In this document: in pieces, positions 37,991 through 46,460 of the stretch
Position numbering within the stretch: the first letter of the stretch is position 1
Layout of the letters: every line of letters starts with the position of its first letter
Source of the DNA: Acidimicrobiaceae bacterium
GTDB taxonomy: Bacteria; Actinomycetota; Acidimicrobiia; Acidimicrobiales; Poriferisodalaceae
Length of the DNA: 64,000 nucleotides
Direction: 5' to 3'
Assembly (NCBI GenBank): GCA_002722565.1
Contig: PBMG01000001.1
Location: 186,001-250,000 of the forward strand
Notes under the pieces: model-generated
What the model was told of the DNA's origin: nothing
The model's input: the letters and a program-made list of their open reading frames with translations, nothing else
Database searches by the model: none
Translations under genes and position numbers: made by a program

Positions 37991-38299
37991 TTAGTTGCTC
38001 AGGTCATCTTCGTCATCGCCGACTAGCTCGGCCGCCGCAGCGAGCGCCGATGCGAGGGTGACGCTCCGTTGGTAAACCGCGTCGAAATAGTGTTCTGCGA
38101 GTTCTTCTTGCCCGTTGAGCGGCGGTTCACCCAGGCTGTGGATGACAGCGGCGGCATCCTGCGCTACTTGGACTTTGGAGGGGCTATCAGGTAACGCTGC
38201 TGGCCCGTGCCAGAACTCTTTGGTGGCTTTGTCTGTTTCTGTCGGTGAACCCGAGTCGCTCAGACGCCGGGTTCTGGAATGTCTTCGTTTCTTGGTCAC
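37991..38299 (-). CDS. Small protein coupled to SNF2 helicase, unknown function
   Basis: A 102-residue protein with a basic N-terminus (MTKKRRHSRTRRLS), a middle segment EFWHGPAALPDSP, and a helical C-terminal half (AEHYFDAVYQRSVTLASALAAAAEL). No known family recognised. Its ATG overlaps the stop of the SNF2 gene by four bases (ATGA), so it is very probably a functional partner. It is not the SWIM zinc-finger protein that often accompanies this helicase: it has no cysteines. Confidence 0.65.
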   Translation of the reverse strand: MTKKRRHSRTRRLSDSGSPTETDKATKEFWHGPAALPDSPSKVQVAQDAAAVIHSLGEPPLNGQEELAEHYFDAVYQRSVTLASALAAAAELVGDDEDDLSN

Positions 38300-41200
38300 T
38301 TGCCAACTTCAATCAAGGATTCGTCAAGGATGTCGTCCGGGTCCGCAGCCAACAGGCTTTCAGGGTCGATGCCTAGGGCTGCGCGTAATTGTTCGGTGTC
38401 CAGGTCACCTAAGGAACTGGATTTAGGAAGGACCATGTCGGCAATTCGACGTTTACCTTGAACGACTTCCTCTACACGTTCGTCAACGGTTCCTGGGCAC
38501 ACCAAACGATGGCAAATCACGGTTTTAGTTTGCCCGATCCTCCATACCCGGTCTCGAGCTTGGTCCTCTACTGCAGGGTTCCACCAGCGGTCATAGAGGA
38601 CTACGTGGCTGGCTGCCGTCAGGTTGAGGCCGGTACCGCCAGCCTTTAAGGATAGAACCATCGCACCGGCGCCTTCTCCGCTCTGAAAGGAGTCAACCAT
38701 TCGATCACGTGCACCTCGCGCAAGGCCGCCGTGGTAGCACTCGATGCCTAGTCCGGTTCGGTCTGACAGGTATTGTGCGAGGCGCTCGCCCCAACTAGCG
38801 AAGTGCGTAAAGATGAGGATTCTCTCGTCGGCGGCAAAGACGGCATCGATAATCTCATTTAGGCGTGTGAGCTTTCCGCTTCGACCTTCGAGTTCAAGAT
38901 TGCTGTCTTCCTTGTCGTAGTTCAGCGGGTGATTGCAGATTTGCTTTAGAGCAGTGATGGCCGCTAGGACTAGACCTTTTTGTTGGCTGGTGTTTTGGTC
39001 GCTTTGCGCTGTGTCTCTCACCAGTTTGTCGAGGACGGCTTGATAGAGGCCGATTTGCTCGGGTGTCATTGTGCACTGGGCGAGCTCGTCAATTCTATCG
39101 GGTAGTTCCGCAGCGATAAGAGGTTCGGCTTTAGTTCGTCGGAATACCAAGACGCCGTTGAGTGCGTGAAGTGCCGACTCAGCGACCTCGTCGGTTTCGT
39201 TCATTTGATTGAGCTGATTGATGAAGGAAGTTCGACCTCCGACCAATCCTGGGTTGCAGAAGTCCATGATTGCCCACAGGTCGCCTAGACCATTCTCGAT
39301 TGGGGTACCTGTTAGCGCTAGGCGGATCCTCGCATCTAGCTTTCGGAGTTCCTTAGCAGTTGCGCTTCGATGATTCTTAATTACTTGGGCTTCATCTAGA
39401 ACGACGCGGTCCCATTTCGTGTTTGCGAGCTCGTCTATGTCGCGAACAGCGGTGCCGTATGTTGTGATTACGAGGTCGGCTGCGCTTAGGTTGCTCGCCA
39501 GTTCAGGGCCAGCTGAGCGCGACGGTCCGTGGTGTACCAGGACTTTGATGTCCGGTGTAAAACGTTTCGCTTCCGCTGCCCAGTTCCCAACAACTGCCGG
39601 TGGAGCGATGACGAGAGATGGTGTCTCTCCAGGGGTCACGGCCATTCGCGCCAAGATGGTCGGTGTTTTGCCGAGTCCCATATCCAGCGCTAGGCAACCG
39701 CCTAACCCCGCGTCGTCGAGAAATCCAAGCCAGCCAACGGCTTCGGCTTGATAACTGCGCAGCTCACCTGAAAAGCCGTCTGGTTGGGTATCGGGGTCGG
39801 AATTGACGCCTCCGGCGGCCCGTAATAAGTCGCTGGCCCAACTAGTTCCTGCGAGGGTCACTCCCCCGGTGACACTGCTACCTTCGAGCCCCAACGCATG
39901 GCGGAGCATCTCGGCGCCTGTTAGCTCTGTTGTGTCGGCGCGTTCGGCCAGGGCAGCCGCTGCCTCAACGAGGTCGGCTTTCTCTAAAGCAACCCATCGG
40001 CCGCGCGACTGGACCAAAGGCTTTTTTTGCATTGCTAGTTTTTGGATTTCTGATGCAGTGAGTTCAACTTCTCCAAATACGGCGCTCCAGCTGACAGCGG
40101 TAAGTTGCTGTGCTCCGACCACGCTGTCTGCGTCATCTGCGGTCAGGCGGAGCTGTGCTACCTGGCGGCGTCGAGAAAGTGCGGGCACTCTGACGTCAAA
40201 CCCTGCCGATTCGAGGGCTGGTCCAGTGCTCGACATCAGCTCCCATGCTTCGTCTTGGTCGAGCAAGACCTCTCCCCGTCTGCGGCCGCCAGGTCGTTTG
40301 AGTGCAGGGACCATGCGTTCTAAGCGGGTGTATTGACCCTTGACCTCAGTGCGGCGAGTGTTGGAGCCACTCACCATGGCTACCTCGACGGGGTCCATTG
40401 AATTCTCGGGGCCTGGTGACAAGACTTGAAGTTGCCATGCGCCGCTTTCATCTGGTTCATCTAGCTGGACGATGAGGGCATACTTGGCGACGGCTGTCAC
40501 CGGTCGCGCCCAGAGTTCTAATTTTCGAGCTAAGTCGGAGCCGTTATCAGCAGCTGCAGAGAAGGGGCGTCCACTTAGGTTAGCTAGGAATGCTTCAGCG
40601 ACCTCTGTCTTTGTCCGTGGCTCTGGAGGGGGGGCAGGAACATCTAGTCGACTTGCTGCGTTGGCAACTATTGCGTTCACCATTCCTGTTAACGCTGACT
40701 GCACCACCGCTCGCGCATCTGGGCCAGGCTCGGCCGCCGTGACGGCACCGGGTAACGAGTTGGCGAACGCTTCGAGGCGCCTTTTGCTGATGATCCCCGG
40801 CATCCATTGAACGATGAATTCGCCCTTGTTGTTCTTATTCCTTTTGTTCCGCCTCTTGCGGATGCGCTGCAGTTTCGGAACAGTGCGACCTTGAGCGACA
40901 AGTCCGACTGCGGCTGCCGCTACGAGGCTCAACCACCGGGCGCTCGCGCCAATCGATTGTAGGTTCGCTTCGTTCGCGCGAGGAAGCTCTGGTGAGGCTC
41001 CTAACGGAGGGACGTCGACATCGCTGGAGGTTTCTTCGTCGGCTTTCTTTTCATCTGGCAGGTTCTCTAGGTGTGCCACCCATGGCTGCGTTGCCAAGGC
41101 TGCAAGCCAACCGAGTACGTCGCCAACGTGGGCACTCAGGGCCGGTGCCGTCGAACCATTCGGCAAGGTCACGTTTTTGTAGTCTTCCCAAGCACTTTCG

Positions 41201-41709
41201 GGTGCGCCTGCTTCAACGAGGCGACCTAGAATTTGCTCACCAGACTCAGCTTCGTTAAAGGCGCCAGATGCCCACGCCACAACCTTGCCGGAGTTCCAGG
41301 AGAGTTGGAGCGCGATGGGCTCGATTACCGCGTCATCGGGTATGGCCGTCGCCTCTGCATCGTCCTCTTCGGTTAAATAAGGGTCGCCCGTCGCTCGTTC
41401 AAAAGCATCCGTTAAGAGCCTAAATTCGCCTTCGAAGTCAGTCATAATCTGATTTCGATGGGGTCCTTTGATGCGTCGGATTGCCTGGAGGGTGTCCTCT
41501 GCATCTTCGATCATGTCGCTAAGGACGTTTCGCCAACGCACGGGGTCCGATTCAAGTTCAGCAATAATGGCTGCGGAGGCAGCCCCGTCGGCCTCGAGGC
41601 GCGCGCGTTCGTGGATCTCTGCCCAAGATAATGGAGCCAGTAAGGACGCGTTTTGCTGGCTCGCTGAGTCCAACTTAGTTGTTTCCATTGTGGAATCGGT
41701 TGCGGTCAC
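38296..41709 (-). CDS. SNF2-family DNA helicase/ATPase
   Basis: A 1137-residue DNA-dependent ATPase of the bacterial SNF2 family. The N-terminal half is the SNF2-associated region found in actinobacterial members (e.g. VEVAMVSGSN, RGRWVALEKADL). The motor begins near residue 680: LDMGLGKTPTILARMAV (Walker A), VVLDEAQVIKN (DEAQ), ALTGTPIENGLGDLW (motif III), and the C-terminal lobe with LSLKAGGTGLNLTAASHV and DRVWRIGQTKTV. The start is a GTG at 41709 with a second ATG seven codons later. Possibly active in repair or transcription restart; not more specific from sequence. Confidence 0.9.
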   Translation of the reverse strand: MTATDSTMETTKLDSASQQNASLLAPLSWAEIHERARLEADGAASAAIIAELESDPVRWRNVLSDMIEDAEDTLQAIRRIKGPHRNQIMTDFEGEFRLLTDAFERATGDPYLTEEDDAEATAIPDDAVIEPIALQLSWNSGKVVAWASGAFNEAESGEQILGRLVEAGAPESAWEDYKNVTLPNGSTAPALSAHVGDVLGWLAALATQPWVAHLENLPDEKKADEETSSDVDVPPLGASPELPRANEANLQSIGASARWLSLVAAAAVGLVAQGRTVPKLQRIRKRRNKRNKNNKGEFIVQWMPGIISKRRLEAFANSLPGAVTAAEPGPDARAVVQSALTGMVNAIVANAASRLDVPAPPPEPRTKTEVAEAFLANLSGRPFSAAADNGSDLARKLELWARPVTAVAKYALIVQLDEPDESGAWQLQVLSPGPENSMDPVEVAMVSGSNTRRTEVKGQYTRLERMVPALKRPGGRRRGEVLLDQDEAWELMSSTGPALESAGFDVRVPALSRRRQVAQLRLTADDADSVVGAQQLTAVSWSAVFGEVELTASEIQKLAMQKKPLVQSRGRWVALEKADLVEAAAALAERADTTELTGAEMLRHALGLEGSSVTGGVTLAGTSWASDLLRAAGGVNSDPDTQPDGFSGELRSYQAEAVGWLGFLDDAGLGGCLALDMGLGKTPTILARMAVTPGETPSLVIAPPAVVGNWAAEAKRFTPDIKVLVHHGPSRSAGPELASNLSAADLVITTYGTAVRDIDELANTKWDRVVLDEAQVIKNHRSATAKELRKLDARIRLALTGTPIENGLGDLWAIMDFCNPGLVGGRTSFINQLNQMNETDEVAESALHALNGVLVFRRTKAEPLIAAELPDRIDELAQCTMTPEQIGLYQAVLDKLVRDTAQSDQNTSQQKGLVLAAITALKQICNHPLNYDKEDSNLELEGRSGKLTRLNEIIDAVFAADERILIFTHFASWGERLAQYLSDRTGLGIECYHGGLARGARDRMVDSFQSGEGAGAMVLSLKAGGTGLNLTAASHVVLYDRWWNPAVEDQARDRVWRIGQTKTVICHRLVCPGTVDERVEEVVQGKRRIADMVLPKSSSLGDLDTEQLRAALGIDPESLLAADPDDILDESLIEVGK

Positions 41710-41987
41710 TTCGCTCTTCTTGTCTGCACAAATGGTGTAGGACCCTTGACTTCGCGCAACCGTCGGGCCGCATCAGAAGGTCCTATCCACACCGCTGACC
41801 AAATTTTCGCCCGCCCCCAAAGAAGGCTTGCGCTCTAAAGTCACGGTGTCGCTGCCACCACCCAAGCAACTGGTGGGGCCAACTGACAACCATGGTAGCC
41901 GGCTTTGCCTAAATACACCACCGAAGGATCCTAAGAAGCAGTTCTAATCGTCGCGATGAACTGTGTTCAGTGCCGTATCGTGGGGCT
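41710..41987. other. Divergent intergenic region with a short inverted repeat
   Basis: The 278 bases between the SNF2 helicase and proS hold no open reading frame I would call and no tRNA. They must contain the two divergent promoters. The only structure seen is CCACCA (41855-41860), a 10-base loop, and TGGTGG (41871-41876). It could be an operator or a chance dyad; no T-run follows, so a terminator is unlikely. Confidence 0.4.
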
Positions 41988-43697
41988 ATGCGCTGGTCCG
42001 CGGCTTTCATCCCAACACTTCGAGATGCTCCGGCTGACGCCGAGGCAGCTAGCCACCAACTGTTAGTGCGTGGTGGTTTCATTCGGCAGTTACATGCTGG
42101 GCATTACAGCCTTTTGCCTTTGGGACTCCGTGTTCATGAAAAGGTGGCACAGATAGTTCGTGAGGAAATTGACGCAATTGGTGGGCAGGAGTTTCTTCTC
42201 CCGGCGATGCACCCGGCTTCGATATGGAAACAGAGCGGCCGCTGGGAGGCAATGGGTGACGAAATGTTCCGGTTGCAGGATCGCGGGGGCGCTGACCTAG
42301 CGCTTGGAATGACCCATGAAGAAGTGTTCTCGCATCTAGCGACGACTTTGCACTCCTATAAAGAGCTTCCTCAGGTTTGGTATCAAATTCAGATGAAGTT
42401 CCGCGATGAACCCCGACCTAAGAGCGGTCTTCTGCGGGTTAGAGAGTTTGCCATGAAGGACTCTTACAGCTTTGACCTTGATGACGAGGGATTAGACGCG
42501 GCCTTTGACGCTCACCATCGCGCCTATGTGAAGATCTTCGACCGCCTGGGTCTAGAGGCAATGCCGGTTCAGGCTTCATCGGGGGCGATGGGCGGGTCAG
42601 CGAGCATCGAGTTCATGGTGACCTCGCCTGCTGGGGAAGACGATGTTTTGGTCTGTCAGTCCTGCACCTACCGAGCCAATGTGGAGCGGGGTACATCCCG
42701 ACTCGAGCCCGTGCTTGGGTCGCCGTCTGACGAGGATGTTGAGCGATTCCCGACTCCCGGTGTACGCACCATTACTGAGCTTGAAAATGTCGAGGAAAGC
42801 GCCCAGGCAGTGAACCAAATCAAAACGATGGTGATGGTCTTGGATGGTGAGGTGACCTTGGCGTTATTGCGCGGCGACCATCAGTTAAACCTCCAGAAGC
42901 TGCAGGATAGCTCCGGAGCTGTTGACGTGCGGCCGGCGACTCCCGAGGAAGCTTTCGAAGCACTGGGAGCGCGCCCGGGCAGCCTTGGAGCTGTCGGCGT
43001 GGATGGAATCGCGGTGTTTTGCGATGTGGCGCTAAAGGAACGAACCGGAATGGTGACAGGTGCGAACGAAGATGACTGGCATCTAAGGGGAGTGTCTGTT
43101 GAACGTGACATCGACGTAAATTCTTGGGTTGATATCCGAGAGGTTCAAGACGGAGAAACCTGTGCCGAATGCGGCGGCCGGTTAGAGATCGTCCGCTGCA
43201 TCGAAGCGGGACATATTTTTAAGCTGGGCCGTAAATATTCGACCGCTATGGGCATCTCTGTCCTCGACTCACAAGGAAAGGCGCAGACTCCAACGATGGG
43301 AAGCTACGGGATTGGGATCGGACGCGCTGTTGCGGCCATAGCCGAGAACCACCACGACGATTCCGGGCTCTGTTGGCCATTGGCAGTTGCCCCGTACCAC
43401 CTCCTAGTAACTGTTCTTGATGTTGACGATCCAGAAGCTATGGCGTTAGCCGACTCCGTGGCGGACCTGTGTGGTGCCGCCGGACTCGATGTCCTAGTCG
43501 ATGATCGGGATGCGCGTCCTGGTGTCAAATTCGCAGACTCGGAGTTGATCGGTATTCCGTACCGCTTGACGATCGGAAGTAGAAGCTTGAGTAATGGTCA
43601 AGTGGAATTCACTCCGCGTGTCTCTGGGGAGACCGCAATGCTTGGCAAGGAGTCATGTGTAGAGGCCGTTCTGGACACCATCCTGTCCACGAAATGA
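41988..43697 (+). CDS. proS: Prolyl-tRNA synthetase
   Basis: Charges tRNA-Pro. A class II synthetase of the bacterial type, 569 residues, with the inserted editing domain between motifs 2 and 3. Motif 1 region: LHAGHYSLLPLGLRVHEKV. Motif 2: QMKFRDEPRPKSGLLRVREF. Motif 3: SYGIGIGRAVAAIAE. The ATG at 41988 (MRWSAAFIPT) is used in place of the ATG 18 bases upstream. It lies 108 bases before the corrinoid operon but is probably independent of it, given the operator-like sequence between. Confidence 0.95.
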   Translation: MRWSAAFIPTLRDAPADAEAASHQLLVRGGFIRQLHAGHYSLLPLGLRVHEKVAQIVREEIDAIGGQEFLLPAMHPASIWKQSGRWEAMGDEMFRLQDRGGADLALGMTHEEVFSHLATTLHSYKELPQVWYQIQMKFRDEPRPKSGLLRVREFAMKDSYSFDLDDEGLDAAFDAHHRAYVKIFDRLGLEAMPVQASSGAMGGSASIEFMVTSPAGEDDVLVCQSCTYRANVERGTSRLEPVLGSPSDEDVERFPTPGVRTITELENVEESAQAVNQIKTMVMVLDGEVTLALLRGDHQLNLQKLQDSSGAVDVRPATPEEAFEALGARPGSLGAVGVDGIAVFCDVALKERTGMVTGANEDDWHLRGVSVERDIDVNSWVDIREVQDGETCAECGGRLEIVRCIEAGHIFKLGRKYSTAMGISVLDSQGKAQTPTMGSYGIGIGRAVAAIAENHHDDSGLCWPLAVAPYHLLVTVLDVDDPEAMALADSVADLCGAAGLDVLVDDRDARPGVKFADSELIGIPYRLTIGSRSLSNGQVEFTPRVSGETAMLGKESCVEAVLDTILSTK

Positions 43698-43712
43698 CCC
43701 ATAATGCGGTAC

Positions 43713-43731
43713 TGTTCCACAATGTGGTTTA
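43713..43731. promoter_or_regulatory. IclR-type operator candidate before corrinoid operon
   Basis: TGTTCCACAATGTGGTTTA, with an inner perfect inverted repeat CCAC-AAT-GTGG. The same 15-base core (TGTTCCAC[A/T]ATGTGG) occurs upstream of iclR at 58598. It lies 75 bases before the corrinoid protein start and just after a weak -10-like CATAAT near 43700, a position suited to repression. The binding protein is inferred to be the IclR encoded at 58635. Confidence 0.6.
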
Positions 43732-43805
43732 CGGTTAGTGCTCGGGGTTCGGCGCCGCGGAATATCCGCTTGGCGGCCGATCAGGATTAAGTAGGAGTAG
43801 CGGCA

Positions 43806-44510
43806 GTGGCTGACGAAGCTGATGAGTTCGAAGAAATCGACCTATCAGCCTTAAACGACGAAGATCTGACCGCCCAGATGCACGATGACCTTTACGATGG
43901 GATGGCAGACGAGATTGTTGAAGGTACAGAGTTGCTGCTCTCTCGAGGGTGGTCTGCCGATCGGGTTCTAGGCGAAGCGTTGGTGGAGGGTATGCGCATC
44001 GTCGGAATTGACTTTAGAGACGGAATTCTCTTCGTTCCGGAAGTCCTCCTCGCTGCTAATGCGATGAAGGCAGGAATGGAAATCCTGCGTCCCTTGCTAG
44101 CTGAAACGGGTGCGGAGCCTGTCGGCAAGGTGGTTCTCGGGACGGTGAAGGGCGATATCCACGACATCGGCAAAAACCTTGTAGCCATGATGCTCGAGGG
44201 CGCCGGCTTTGAGGTCATCGATTTGGGAATCAACACCGATGTTGATGAATACATCGCTGCCCTCAACGAACATAAGCCCGACATACTCGGGATGTCTGCG
44301 CTCTTAACCACGACCATGCCCTACATGAAGGTCGTCATCGACACTCTTGTGGAACAGGGACTCAGGGACGACTACATCGTGCTTGTTGGGGGCGCGCCCT
44401 TGAATCAGGATTTCGGCGAAGCCATCGGGGCCGACGCCTATTGTCGTGATGCCGCTGTGGCGGCCGAGACCGCCACCGAATTTGTCCAGAAAAAGCGTTC
44501 TGCGGCGTGA
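43806..44510 (+). CDS. Methyltransferase corrinoid protein (MttC/MtgC-like)
   Basis: A 234-residue cobalamin-carrying protein that shuttles a methyl group between an MttB-type methyltransferase and a second methyltransferase. The N-terminal helical cap (residues 15-100) precedes the B12-binding fold with the lower-ligand motif GDIHDIGKNLV (DxHxxG, His about 122), the loop GMSALLTTT, and VGGAPLN. GTG start at 43806. First gene of a six-gene operon; the GTGA overlap leads straight into DUF1638. Confidence 0.92.
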   Translation: MADEADEFEEIDLSALNDEDLTAQMHDDLYDGMADEIVEGTELLLSRGWSADRVLGEALVEGMRIVGIDFRDGILFVPEVLLAANAMKAGMEILRPLLAETGAEPVGKVVLGTVKGDIHDIGKNLVAMMLEGAGFEVIDLGINTDVDEYIAALNEHKPDILGMSALLTTTMPYMKVVIDTLVEQGLRDDYIVLVGGAPLNQDFGEAIGADAYCRDAAVAAETATEFVQKKRSAA

Positions 44511-45151
44511 CCCGACCGTCAGTGCTTGTTTTGGCGTGCGGCGCCTTAGCGCGTGAGTTAGAGGCCGCATTCAAGGTCAACGGGGTCGGCAATGTAAAGG
44601 TCGAATATCTTTCTGCAGCCCTACACAATCGACCCGAAAGAATCTGCGAGATGCTTCGTACTCGGTTAGCTAGCGTTCGCCGATCCTTTGACCGAGTGTT
44701 TCTTGGCTATGCCGATTGTGGAACCGGCGGGGAGATAGACAGCGTCTGTGCTGAATTTGATGCTCAGCGTTTACCTGGCGCACATTGTTACGAATTTTAT
44801 TTACCACCAGGGGCTTTTAACGCTCTCCACGACGAGGAGCCAGGCACCTTTTACCTGACAGACTTTTTGGCCACACACTTCGACCGCCTCGTGGTTGAGA
44901 CTTTGGGAATTGAGAAACACCCAGAACTACTAGACATCTATTTCGCCAATTACAAAAGGGTTGTTTTCATCAGCCAAGCGGGAAGCGCCAAAGCAAGCGC
45001 CGCTGCTGCTTCGGCAGCTCGGCGACTGGGCTTACCTTTGAAGACAATCGAGGCTGGTTGGGGGCAGTTTGGAGACAGCGTCGCAGCCTTCTCTGAAGCA
45101 GACATCATCAGCGGCAAGGAAAAGGCAGGCCCGGCCTTGGTCCCGCGATGA
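44507..45151 (+). CDS. DUF1638 protein
   Basis: A 214-residue protein of the DUF1638 family, with SVLVLACGALARELEA near the start and the family's GYADCGTGGEIDSVC. Its three positioned cysteines (ACGAL, DCGTG, SVC) could bind a metal or corrinoid ligand; that is inference. The family is found beside corrinoid methyltransferase genes in methanogens and marine bacteria. The GTG start overlaps the corrinoid gene stop and its own stop overlaps the next gene, so it is an integral operon member of unknown role. Confidence 0.85.
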   Translation: MTRPSVLVLACGALARELEAAFKVNGVGNVKVEYLSAALHNRPERICEMLRTRLASVRRSFDRVFLGYADCGTGGEIDSVCAEFDAQRLPGAHCYEFYLPPGAFNALHDEEPGTFYLTDFLATHFDRLVVETLGIEKHPELLDIYFANYKRVVFISQAGSAKASAAAASAARRLGLPLKTIEAGWGQFGDSVAAFSEADIISGKEKAGPALVPR

Positions 45152-45510
45152 CCTCGAGACGGAGGCGACGTGCCGCTTCGGTTGTTGTGATCTCTTGGAG
45201 GAATATTCCTGCTCAAGTCGTCGGCACAGAGGGCCACAAGCGAGAGGTCGAGGTGCTGTCCGAACGTTTTCAACATGCGATCGACCGAGCAGCGGGTGTG
45301 GCCGGCGTGACCGAGACAGACGCATATATCAAGCAATGGGTGCGCGACGAGCAGCTCCCTGAGCCAGATCTTGCGGGCCAGGTGAAACGGATTGCAGCCT
45401 CGCTGGAAGCTGACTATGACTCTCAGGCGCTTGAACAGTTGGTGAGAAATGGCGGCTTCCACGCCACTAACAAAGGATCAGGCGACGACGGGCGCTACCT
45501 CGTCAACTAG
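45148..45510 (+). CDS. Virulence-factor-domain (PF13769) protein
   Basis: A 120-residue protein with the PF13769 pattern: VVVISWRNIPAQVVG near the start, then ERFQHAIDRAAGVAGVTETD and YIKQWVRDE. The Pfam name is historical; no virulence role is implied. Its constant company with corrinoid methyltransferase genes suggests a supporting function in that system. It overlaps DUF1638 by four bases (ATGA). Confidence 0.82.
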   Translation: MTSRRRRRAASVVVISWRNIPAQVVGTEGHKREVEVLSERFQHAIDRAAGVAGVTETDAYIKQWVRDEQLPEPDLAGQVKRIAASLEADYDSQALEQLVRNGGFHATNKGSGDDGRYLVN

Positions 45511-45541
45511 ACGTAATGAGATCTCCAAGGAGGATGAGTAC

Positions 45542-46453
45542 ATGACTGACACAGTGATCAGTTCAGGATCAAGAGAGGTCGTTATTGGGTTCGACCGTCC
45601 TTTTGTCATGATCGGCGAGCGGATCAATCCCACGGGTCGAAAGCTGCTCGCTGAAGAGATGAAGAACGGGGACTTCTCGCGAGTGCAAGCTGACGCTTTG
45701 GCGCAGGTAGAAGCCGGCGCCCAAATGCTAGATGTGAATGCCGGCATCCCCCTGGCAGATGAACCTGCCCTTCTAGCTGAAGCAATTCAACTCGTGCAAT
45801 CTGTTACGGACGTGCCTCTTTCGATTGACTCGTCGATAATTGAAGCACTCGAGGCGGGGATCAATGCCTATGAAGGTAAGCCCTTAATTAACTCAGTTAC
45901 TGGGGAGCAAGAGGTATTAGATCGAGTTCTCCCGCTTGTCGCCAAGAGCGGAGCTGCAGTCGTGGCTATCTCTAACGATGAGACTGGCATCAGTGAGGAC
46001 CCAGACGTTCGATTCGCTGTGGCAAAGAAGATCGTCGAGGCGGCGCACGACCATGGGATCCCGACTGAAGACGTGGTTGTTGACCCGCTCGTAATGCCTA
46101 TCGGAGCAATGAGTAACGCAGGTCGCCAAGTCTTCCACCTGGTCCGCCGGTTGCGAGACGAATTGGGGGTTAACACCACGTGCGGCGCGTCGAATGTCAG
46201 TTTCGGTTTACCGAATCGACATGTGATCACCGGTACGTTCCTTTCGATGGCTATTGGCGCAGGGATGACCTCAGCGATCATGAATCCACTTCATTCTGAG
46301 GTTAAGTCTGCTGTGATGGGCTCGGATGTGTTGATGGGCAACGACCCAAACTGCGCAGCATGGATCTCGGTGCATCGTGACCCTGAGGCTGCGGGGGCTT
46401 CCCGCGGTGGTCGAAGGGGTCGCCGCCGTCCTAGCTCAGGCGGAGGAACGTGA
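45542..46453 (+). CDS. Methyltetrahydrofolate:corrinoid methyltransferase (MtgA/AcsE-like)
   Basis: A 303-residue pterin-binding TIM-barrel enzyme that moves the methyl group from the methylated corrinoid protein to tetrahydrofolate (or the reverse). Features are FVMIGERINPTGRK, QMLDVNAGIP (the conserved Asp/Asn pterin site), PLSIDSS and INSVTGE. An Arg/Gly-rich tail (RGGRRGRRR) ends the protein, an addition often seen in the marine family members. The ATG at 45542 with AAGGAGG eight bases upstream is used, not the earlier frame start at 45449, which overlaps the previous gene. Confidence 0.9.
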   Translation: MTDTVISSGSREVVIGFDRPFVMIGERINPTGRKLLAEEMKNGDFSRVQADALAQVEAGAQMLDVNAGIPLADEPALLAEAIQLVQSVTDVPLSIDSSIIEALEAGINAYEGKPLINSVTGEQEVLDRVLPLVAKSGAAVVAISNDETGISEDPDVRFAVAKKIVEAAHDHGIPTEDVVVDPLVMPIGAMSNAGRQVFHLVRRLRDELGVNTTCGASNVSFGLPNRHVITGTFLSMAIGAGMTSAIMNPLHSEVKSAVMGSDVLMGNDPNCAAWISVHRDPEAAGASRGGRRGRRRPSSGGGT

Positions 46454-46460
46454 GTCTGAG

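Noticed and set aside
41855-41876. CCACCA/TGGTGG dyad as a transcription terminator
   Set aside because: The flanking genes diverge from this region, no T-run follows, and the stem is only six pairs.
43698-43805. A cobalamin riboswitch before the corrinoid operon
   Set aside because: The gap is only 108 bases, too short for a usual B12 riboswitch plus expression platform, and no B12-box-like sequence is visible.
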